Shown here piece after piece: positions 5,544-10,608 of a DNA stretch of 10,608 nt. This stretch comes from Lachnospiraceae bacterium (lineage in GTDB: Bacteria; Bacillota; Clostridia; Lachnospirales; Lachnospiraceae). Position 1 is the stretch's first letter. Each line of letters starts with the position of its first letter. Where the stretch lies: NCBI GenBank assembly GCA_900766575.1, contig CAAFVW010000089.1:1-10608 (forward strand), in the 5' to 3' direction. Position numbers and translations under genes: made by a program. The notes beneath the pieces are model-generated. The model did no database searches. It was not told where the DNA came from and was given only the letters and a program-made list of their open reading frames with translations.

Positions 5544-7757
5544 TTACGATTCCTGTGCTACGAGATGAATCAGTCTGCTCCGGTAGTCACCCCACATCGG
5601 TGCTGCCAGAAGTCCCGCCTGCATCAGCACATCACCGCCAAAGACTTCCCCTGTCTCCTCGATACGGTACTGCTTCTCCGGTGCCAGTCCCTTCAAGCGT
5701 ACTCTTCTGCTGTGGAAGTTGGGCCGGGAAAGTACCTGTACATAGGTTACCAGTGCCTCTGTCTGATCCTTGGAGGCTACCATGTAACAGTCGTAGTTTC
5801 CATTTTCCAGGAAAGAGGCGATCCGGTAATAGTCCCCTCTGCGGATCAGATCGTTGTATTTGTGGTACATGGCGGTCTGTGCGGGAATCTGCTGTCTGTC
5901 CTCCTCCGGGATCTTCGTGATATCAAGTTCGTAGCCAAAGGTGCCTGCCAGCGCCACATGCCCTCTGGTCTCGAAAGGTGTCACTCTGCCCACCGTATGA
6001 TTCGGGCAGTCCGACACATGGGCGCCCATGGTGGACAGCGGATACAATAACATTGTTCCTTCCTGGATCTTCAACCGCTCAATGGCATCCATATCATCGG
6101 AGCACCAGATCTGCGGGCTGTAATACAACATACCTGGGTCGAATCTCGCTCCGCCACCGGAACAGTTCTCCAGAAGCAGATGAGGGAATTCCGCAAGCAG
6201 TCTCTCCTGCAGTTCATAGACTCCCAGCACATATCTGTGATACAGTTCTCCCTGACAGTCCGCGGGCAGTTCCACGCTTCCCAGATCGGAAAGCTGACGG
6301 TTCATATCCCATTTCACATATTCGATATTGGCGCTGTGCAGAACCGCCGCCACGCTTTCAAAGACATGGTCTCTGACTTCCTTACGGGACAGATCCAGAA
6401 CATACTGGTTCCGGCATAAGCTGCCTGCCCGTCCCGGAATGGCGATGGCCCAATCGGGATGCTCTCTGTACAGATCCGAATCCGGGGAGATCATCTCCGG
6501 TTCGAACCAGATACCGAACTTCAGGCCCAGTGCATTGACCTGATCTACCAAGGGCTTCAGGCCTCCCGGAAGCTTCTGTTCATTGACCTTCCAGTCACCC
6601 AGGCTGGTACTGTCATCGTTACGGTGTCCGAACCAGCCGTCGTCCATGACCAGCATCTCGATGCCAAGCTTTGATGCCTGCTCTGCGATCTTCAATAATT
6701 TTTCGGTGTTAAAATCAAAATAAGTAGCTTCCCAGTTGTTGATCAGGATCGGGCGTTTCTTATCCCTGTATTCTCCGCGGATCAGGTGATTGCGGTACAT
6801 ATCGTGGTAATGGCGGGTCATACCGTCCAGACCTTCTGCGGAATAAGTCATAACGACTTCCGGAGCCGCAAAGCTCTCTCCCTGCTCCAGCTTCCAGACA
6901 AAATTCTCCGGATGGATTCCCATGACCATGCGGATGGAATCGAACTGGGAAAGCTCCGCCTGTGCCAGAAAGTTGCCGGAATAGACAAAATGCATGCCGT
7001 AGACATCCCCGACATCCTGTGTTGCACCCGCGGAAAGCAGTGCGATAAACGGATGCTCCTGATGGGAGGATTCTCCCCGCACGGAACCGACGCTCTGTTT
7101 GCCATGCATCAGGCTTCTTCTCTCCATCTGGCGCTCTCTCCCCCAGGAGCCGTGTAAGGTAAGGACATCCTGTTTTTCATCCGTGCCGTCCAGATCCAGA
7201 CAGGCGGACATGACCTTGGTCAGATAAACCGGCTGTGCTGCCGTATTTTTCAGGATCACGCTGCGGGTGATCACATCTTCTTTTTCAAAAGTCGTATACA
7301 GCAGATCTGCGGCAAGACCGATGACCGGATCCGCCAGATGCAGGATCAAGGTGTCGCAGTCCTCATCCCCCGGGAAGGTGGAGGGCAGTCCGGGCAGTAT
7401 GGGCTTTTGCTTTACGATTTCATGGGCAACGTACTGTAGCTGTACTCCCACATGTCCCTGTGCCGTGCGTACGGAAATAGCGCTTTCTCTGTAATCTCCC
7501 AGTCCGTTTCCCGGATATTCCATAGGAAAAGTGTCCAGAAAGGAAACACGCTCGCGATTGTTTTTCGATGGGACAAAAGGTGCCTCCTCTGTCCTCATCA
7601 GATATACCGGTGCCGGTATTCCCTCGGTATATTGCAATTTTTTACCATAATATACATGTCCTACGAAATTCTCCTGATCTACAACAGCCAGGAGGTAGCT
7701 GGTATGCTCCGTGTCCAGCCAGAAGGTTCTGTCCTGTTCTACATATCTGATTGCCAT
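5544..7757 (-). CDS. Alpha-galactosidase, glycoside hydrolase family 36
   Basis: A 737-aa enzyme of the size usual for bacterial GH36 alpha-galactosidases such as AgaA and RafA. It would hydrolyse terminal alpha-1,6-galactose from melibiose, raffinose or stachyose. No signal peptide is present, so it should act in the cytoplasm on imported sugar. The N-terminal beta-sandwich covers roughly 1-320, and the catalytic barrel starts near PILINNWEATYFDF (336-349). MLVMDDGWFGHRND lies at 368-381. The nucleophile is expected to be Asp484 in VKWDMNR, and the acid/base Asp554 in WCSDDMDA. Their spacing of 70 residues matches my recollection of the family pair in AgaA. ENCSGGGARFDPGMLYY (530-546) is also typical. 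The ribosome binding site is GAGG at 7764-7767, 6 nt from the ATG. No separate promoter is visible, so it is probably transcribed with the NUDIX gene upstream. The exact substrate is inferred. Confidence 0.97.
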   Translation of the reverse strand: MAIRYVEQDRTFWLDTEHTSYLLAVVDQENFVGHVYYGKKLQYTEGIPAPVYLMRTEEAPFVPSKNNRERVSFLDTFPMEYPGNGLGDYRESAISVRTAQGHVGVQLQYVAHEIVKQKPILPGLPSTFPGDEDCDTLILHLADPVIGLAADLLYTTFEKEDVITRSVILKNTAAQPVYLTKVMSACLDLDGTDEKQDVLTLHGSWGRERQMERRSLMHGKQSVGSVRGESSHQEHPFIALLSAGATQDVGDVYGMHFVYSGNFLAQAELSQFDSIRMVMGIHPENFVWKLEQGESFAAPEVVMTYSAEGLDGMTRHYHDMYRNHLIRGEYRDKKRPILINNWEATYFDFNTEKLLKIAEQASKLGIEMLVMDDGWFGHRNDDSTSLGDWKVNEQKLPGGLKPLVDQVNALGLKFGIWFEPEMISPDSDLYREHPDWAIAIPGRAGSLCRNQYVLDLSRKEVRDHVFESVAAVLHSANIEYVKWDMNRQLSDLGSVELPADCQGELYHRYVLGVYELQERLLAEFPHLLLENCSGGGARFDPGMLYYSPQIWCSDDMDAIERLKIQEGTMLLYPLSTMGAHVSDCPNHTVGRVTPFETRGHVALAGTFGYELDITKIPEEDRQQIPAQTAMYHKYNDLIRRGDYYRIASFLENGNYDCYMVASKDQTEALVTYVQVLSRPNFHSRRVRLKGLAPEKQYRIEETGEVFGGDVLMQAGLLAAPMWGDYRSRLIHLVAQES

Positions 7758-7808
7758 AATTTACCTCTTTTCTTAAAAAAATTTTCCTGTGCTTTCTCCC
7801 AGCGTCCG

Positions 7809-8447
7809 TCACAACTGCAAAAAGACAAAGGGATCTTCTGCCCCAGTCTTTAAAAACTGCATCAGCATCAGCCCACAGCGCATGGACACCCGTTCTTCTC
7901 TGAGAATCCGGAGCGCTTCCTGTCGGTCCGCCAAAATCACCTGAATATCCTCGGTGTTCTCCATCTGCTGTCCCACATTTTCCGTAACCGTTCCGAAAAT
8001 CAGGCTGCCGCTTTCATCCGTCAGTCCCTGTGCCAGAAAAAAGCCTCTGCGAAATGCCGGTTCCCCACCTTCGTAAACTTCCATTTTCCAGCCGGTCTCC
8101 TCGATCATTTCCCGACAGGCGGCTTCCGAAGCAGTCTCCCCCGGTTCGATCAGTCCCGCCGGAAGTTCATACAGACAGTCATTCACAGGATACCGGTATT
8201 GCCGTACCAGCACCAGCCGTTCCCCGTCCGTGGTCACCGCATAGACCGCCATGCCTTCGGGACGCATGCTGTGGGTCTTGTGCTTGATGTTATTTTCATT
8301 GTTTCGGGAAGCAAAATAATAGTGAAACGGTGTACCATCCCGCCCCAAAGCATCAATATGATACAGATTTAAAAACGGATTGTCCGTCTGTTTTTCGATG
8401 CCTCTATAGTGTTTTCTGTTCTCTTTCGTATGTTCCGTATGCTCCAT
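7809..8447 (-). CDS. NUDIX hydrolase, ADP-ribose pyrophosphatase-like
   Basis: A pyrophosphohydrolase of about 212 aa with a complete NUDIX box: GLIEPGETASEAACREMIEE followed by TGW, fitting GX5EX7REUXEEXGU with the Mg-binding Glu residues in place. The preceding LVLVRQYRYPVNDCLYELPAG is typical of the ADP-ribose/NDP-sugar branch (NudF-like), which hydrolyses nucleoside diphosphates linked to a sugar; that substrate is inferred from motif style. I prefer the ATG at 8445-8447, which has GGAGAG (8454-8459) 6 nt upstream. A longer in-frame start at 8469-8471 would add eight residues but has only a weak AGGTGA. The gene lies just after the membrane-protein gene and 51 nt before GH36, in a probable common operon. 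A role in nucleotide-sugar housekeeping during galactose catabolism is possible, but the sequence does not show it. Confidence 0.92.
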   Translation of the reverse strand: MEHTEHTKENRKHYRGIEKQTDNPFLNLYHIDALGRDGTPFHYYFASRNNENNIKHKTHSMRPEGMAVYAVTTDGERLVLVRQYRYPVNDCLYELPAGLIEPGETASEAACREMIEETGWKMEVYEGGEPAFRRGFFLAQGLTDESGSLIFGTVTENVGQQMENTEDIQVILADRQEALRILREERVSMRCGLMLMQFLKTGAEDPFVFLQL

Positions 8448-8484
8448 GCCAGTCTCTCCATCTGATGTCATTCTCTGAATTCAC

Positions 8485-9153
8485 CTACTGCAAAACTTCC
8501 TCTAACAGAGCCACTGCCAGTTCCGGATTTTTCATACCGTCTGCCAGTCCTACGGCTGCGGTTTCCTGATACCATCCGGTCCTCTTCAGCCAATCATTGT
8601 TCTCCAACCGGATTCCGGCAACGATCGTCTCTCCGGTCATCGTATCCAACACAGTGATCTGCTGCTCCTCATATTGCGCCAGAAGCTCTTCCGTCAGATA
8701 ATCCCGCAGATCCACCAGATAATCCGTGCCGCCCATCAGCTTCAGGAATTCTTCATCGGAGAAAAATACGTCCACCGACCGGGTCATGAACAGCACCTGA
8801 ATGGTACTGAGGTTCGTGGAATCCACATCCGAATCCGAATGAGGATCGATCCAGATCGTATAATTCAGATTGACCACATCCCGTTGGGAAGTCACGCCAT
8901 GTTCCCGCAGAAAATCCGTAAAATAATCAGAGTTGGTGGCCTGTGGCTGTTCTCCATCCGTATTCACCGCCATAACCCCCATGACAAAGCTGGTCCTGGT
9001 GGCAAAATGCACGATCAGCAAAATAACAATAGCAATGCCGGCAGCCACGCCTATCGTAATCCAGAGATAGTAATCTTTAAAATACTGCCATTTTTCCGCA
9101 GGAGACAGTTTTTTCCATTGCTCTTTCTGCCGGATGCGATCTTGATTTTCCAA
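8485..9153 (-). CDS. Single-pass membrane protein of unknown function, TTG start
   Basis: A 222-aa protein I do not recognise. The N-terminus is charged and cytoplasmic-looking (MENQDRIRQKEQWKKLSPAE), followed by one hydrophobic membrane segment at about 30-50 (LWITIGVAAGIAIVILLIVH). The remaining ~170 residues are soluble and acidic and should lie outside the cell by the positive-inside rule. No lipobox, enzyme motif or cysteine pattern is visible. The segment STIQVLFMTRSVDVFFSDEE reads like an alpha/beta fold but does not identify a family. The start is TTG (9151-9153 as CAA on the given strand), supported by AAGGAG with GGAG at 9162-9165, 8 nt away. No ATG upstream fits. It is the first gene of the operon leading to the NUDIX, GH36 and LacI genes. 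The leader carries three 10-bp tandem repeats. A link to sugar sensing or the envelope would be guesswork. Confidence 0.85.
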   Translation of the reverse strand: MENQDRIRQKEQWKKLSPAEKWQYFKDYYLWITIGVAAGIAIVILLIVHFATRTSFVMGVMAVNTDGEQPQATNSDYFTDFLREHGVTSQRDVVNLNYTIWIDPHSDSDVDSTNLSTIQVLFMTRSVDVFFSDEEFLKLMGGTDYLVDLRDYLTEELLAQYEEQQITVLDTMTGETIVAGIRLENNDWLKRTGWYQETAAVGLADGMKNPELAVALLEEVLQ

Positions 9154-9172
9154 TTTGCCGTCTCCTTTCTTA

Positions 9173-9202
9173 TGCGAATAGGTGCGAATAGGTGCGAATA
9201 GG
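9173..9202. repeat. Three perfect tandem copies of TGCGAATAGG
   Basis: A 10-bp unit is repeated three times head to tail with no mismatch (9173-9182, 9183-9192, 9193-9202). The array lies directly between the predicted start site (near 9206) and the ribosome binding site of the TTG-start membrane-protein gene, so it forms most of that leader. A 10-bp period is close to one DNA helical turn. Confidence 0.95.
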
Positions 9203-9212
9203 ATTCTGAATC

Positions 9213-9242
9213 ATTATAATATTTCTAAGTATAACAAACTAA
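9213..9242 (-). promoter_or_regulatory. Candidate promoter of the membrane protein-NUDIX-GH36-LacI operon
   Basis: A perfect TATAAT occurs on the minus strand at 9213-9218. The best -35 is only TTAGTT (9237-9242) with an 18-nt spacer, so the promoter may need an activator. The start would be near 9206, within the small palindrome GATTC-T-GAATC (9202-9212). No other promoter is evident before 5521. Confidence 0.5.
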
Positions 9243-9302
9243 TTTAGTCTTGTATATCGCTTTTTTTAATATATTTTAGGTTTAATTTTGTTAAAAATGA
9301 AC

Positions 9303-9343
9303 AGAAAAAGCTCTACTACGCATTTTTTCGCATAGCAGAGCTT
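9303..9343 (-). terminator. Intrinsic terminator after the PfkB-family kinase gene
   Basis: Read on the minus strand, AAGCTCTGCTATGCG (9329-9343) pairs with TGCGTAGTAGAGCTT (9308-9322), giving a 15-bp stem with three G-U wobbles and an A6 loop, followed at once by a short U-run. It starts about 36 nt after the kinase stop codon. The wobbles would be A-C mismatches on the other strand, so it is directional. It separates the kinase unit from the downstream operon. Confidence 0.88.
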
Positions 9344-9378
9344 ACTATTCTTATGCTCTGTAATCTCTCAGGAATCTT

Positions 9379-10413
9379 CTAACGGTCCATCTCTGCAATA
9401 CGTCCGGTGGACTTGTGTTCCTTGATGATTCCCTGAATCTCCTTCAGATCGGTGCACAGCAGATCACCGGGGATCGTATTCTTCAATGCACTGATGGCAT
9501 TGCCGTATTCCAGTGCTCTCTGGTACTCACCGGGATGTGCCAGCAAGCCGTACAGGACACCGGAGATATAGGCATCACCACTTCCGATACGGTCTACGAC
9601 CTCGATATCGGTGTAAGGTGCTTCTTCATAATAAGTGTCATCCTTCGCGCTGTAAATGATGGACCCGAAAGTATGCCGCTTTGGGCTATGTACGATACGC
9701 TGTGTGGATGCCACAATAGAGATCGGATACTCTTCCGTGAAACTCTTCATAATGCTCTTGGCATCGCCCTCTTTCAGGAAAGTCAGGCGTGCGGTGTCTT
9801 CGGAGCAGAAGAAAATATCTACATAAGGCAGAATGGACTCAATGCATTCCTTAGCCTCGGCGCCGGTCCACAGGTTGCCGCGGAAATTGACATCAAAGGA
9901 AATGATTGCTCCCTGCGCCTTGAAACGCTTGATCATCTCGATTGCTGTAGCACGCAGTTCCGGGCTCAGTGCCAGAGTAATGCCGCTGGTATGGAAGCAT
10001 CTGGTATCACTGTAGATCTTATCATCATAATCCTCTACGGTCAGCTTGTTGATAGAGGTATTCTTACGGTCATATACGATACGGGGTTTTCTGGGATAAG
10101 CACCATTCTCATAGTAGTATACACCCAGTCTGGCATCCTTGTCGTCATCGTATACCAGATAGTCATCACTGACGCCGCAGAGACGTACACGGTTCTTGAT
10201 ATATACGCCAAGGTCATTGGCCGGCAGCTTGGAGATGATTCCGCAGCGTAATCCCAACATTGCCGCACCGGTGATGGCATTCAGTTCTGCACCTCCGGCC
10301 TGTTTACTGAAGCTGTCGCCTCTGGTAATACGCTCGTTGTCGGGCGGTGATAATCTCAGCATGATCTCTCCCAGGGAGAGCAGGTCAAATTCCTTCTTCT
10401 CAGTCAGTTCCAT
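9379..10413 (-). CDS. PfkB-family sugar kinase, 2-dehydro-3-deoxygluconokinase (KdgK)-like
   Basis: A 344-aa ribokinase-fold kinase that would phosphorylate a sugar or sugar acid with ATP, perhaps KDG to KDPG. The N-terminal strand FDLLSLGEIMLRLSP carries the sugar-binding side. AGGAELNAITGAAMLG corresponds to the first PfkB signature. Near residues 273-290 the second signature reads VVDRIGSGDAYISGVLYGL; Asp280 of GSGD is the expected catalytic base. IPGDLLC near the end is common in KdgK-like kinases. I chose the ATG at 10411-10413 because GGGAG lies 8 nt upstream; a start at 10434 would add seven residues but lacks a ribosome binding site. The gene has its own promoter and terminator, so it seems to be a separate unit from the alpha-galactoside operon. 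Fructokinase or tagatose kinase activity cannot be ruled out. Confidence 0.9.
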   Translation of the reverse strand: MELTEKKEFDLLSLGEIMLRLSPPDNERITRGDSFSKQAGGAELNAITGAAMLGLRCGIISKLPANDLGVYIKNRVRLCGVSDDYLVYDDDKDARLGVYYYENGAYPRKPRIVYDRKNTSINKLTVEDYDDKIYSDTRCFHTSGITLALSPELRATAIEMIKRFKAQGAIISFDVNFRGNLWTGAEAKECIESILPYVDIFFCSEDTARLTFLKEGDAKSIMKSFTEEYPISIVASTQRIVHSPKRHTFGSIIYSAKDDTYYEEAPYTDIEVVDRIGSGDAYISGVLYGLLAHPGEYQRALEYGNAISALKNTIPGDLLCTDLKEIQGIIKEHKSTGRIAEMDR

Positions 10414-10519
10414 AATATAAACTCCCATCTGCATATTTTGCCAAATGCTTTATCAGAATTTCACCGTTACTCCTTACAGTGCAGCGTTGAAACCCCTTAC
10501 ATTTTTTCTTTACATTTGT

Positions 10520-10549
10520 ACTATATCACATATGCACGGCCTCGGTAAA
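10520..10549 (-). promoter_or_regulatory. Promoter of the PfkB-family kinase gene
   Basis: On the minus strand an extended -10, TGA-TATAGT (hexamer 10520-10525), lies 18 nt after TTTACC (10544-10549). The start would be near 10513, giving a leader of about 100 nt. That leader contains an 8-bp imperfect dyad, 10459-10466 with 10485-10492 (one mismatch), of unknown role. The rest of 10414-10608 holds no gene that I can see. Confidence 0.55.
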
Positions 10550-10608
10550 GACACTGGACATTAATTAAAAATTTAACATAGCTCATTGCTTGTCATTTAA
10601 AATATGGC

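Noticed and set aside
9173..9202. Start of a CRISPR array
   Set aside because: The 10-bp units abut directly without spacers and number only three.
9415..10251. 278-codon open frame on the plus strand
   Set aside because: It runs fully antisense to the well-supported PfkB-family kinase, has no recognisable motif and no convincing ribosome binding site; it is a codon-bias shadow.
10432..10434. Upstream ATG as start of the kinase gene
   Set aside because: It has no ribosome binding site, whereas the ATG at 10411-10413 has GGGAG 8 nt upstream and gives the usual family N-terminus.

Overview
The window looks like a piece of a Firmicutes (Clostridia, probably Lachnospiraceae) chromosome. The reasons are strong GGAGG-type ribosome binding sites, sigma-A style promoters in AT-rich spacers around moderate-GC genes, a Cys-lipidated CUT1 solute-binding protein, and protein styles typical of gut clostridia. 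The species cannot be told from the sequence. I see no mobile element, tRNA, rRNA or CRISPR array.

The core is an alpha-galactoside (raffinose/melibiose-type) uptake and hydrolysis locus in three parts. (1) On the left, reading leftward, is a CUT1 ABC transporter operon: a lipoprotein binding protein (1789-3243), an MsmF-like permease (670-1680) and an MsmG-like permease running off the left edge (1-668). No ATPase is visible. Two tandem hairpins separate the binding-protein gene from the permease genes. (2) In the centre, a 363-bp AT-rich divergent control region (3244-3606) separates that operon from an AraC-family activator read rightward (3607-4554). The region carries promoters, a CcpA/LacI-like operator, a long dyad around the activator's start site and a possible small leader ORF. 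(3) From 9153 leftward runs a probable four-gene operon: a single-pass membrane protein of unknown function (TTG start), a NUDIX hydrolase, a cytoplasmic GH36 alpha-galactosidase and a LacI-family regulator. The regulator's 3' end overlaps the 3' end of the AraC gene tail to tail by 53 bp.

Further right is a separate leftward unit: a PfkB/KdgK-like sugar kinase (9379-10413) with its own promoter and a good intrinsic terminator (9303-9343). The last 195 bp hold its leader and promoter and no gene.

Inferred working model: the lipoprotein captures an alpha-galactoside, and the two permeases import it using an ATPase encoded elsewhere. GH36 splits off galactose in the cytoplasm. The AraC protein probably activates and the LacI protein probably represses, with possible CcpA input. 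The individual genes belong to known families. The parts least explained by known families are the architecture of the 3244-3606 control region, the interlocked regulator 3' ends, the SBP-permease hairpins, and the unknown membrane protein with a triple 10-bp repeat in its leader.
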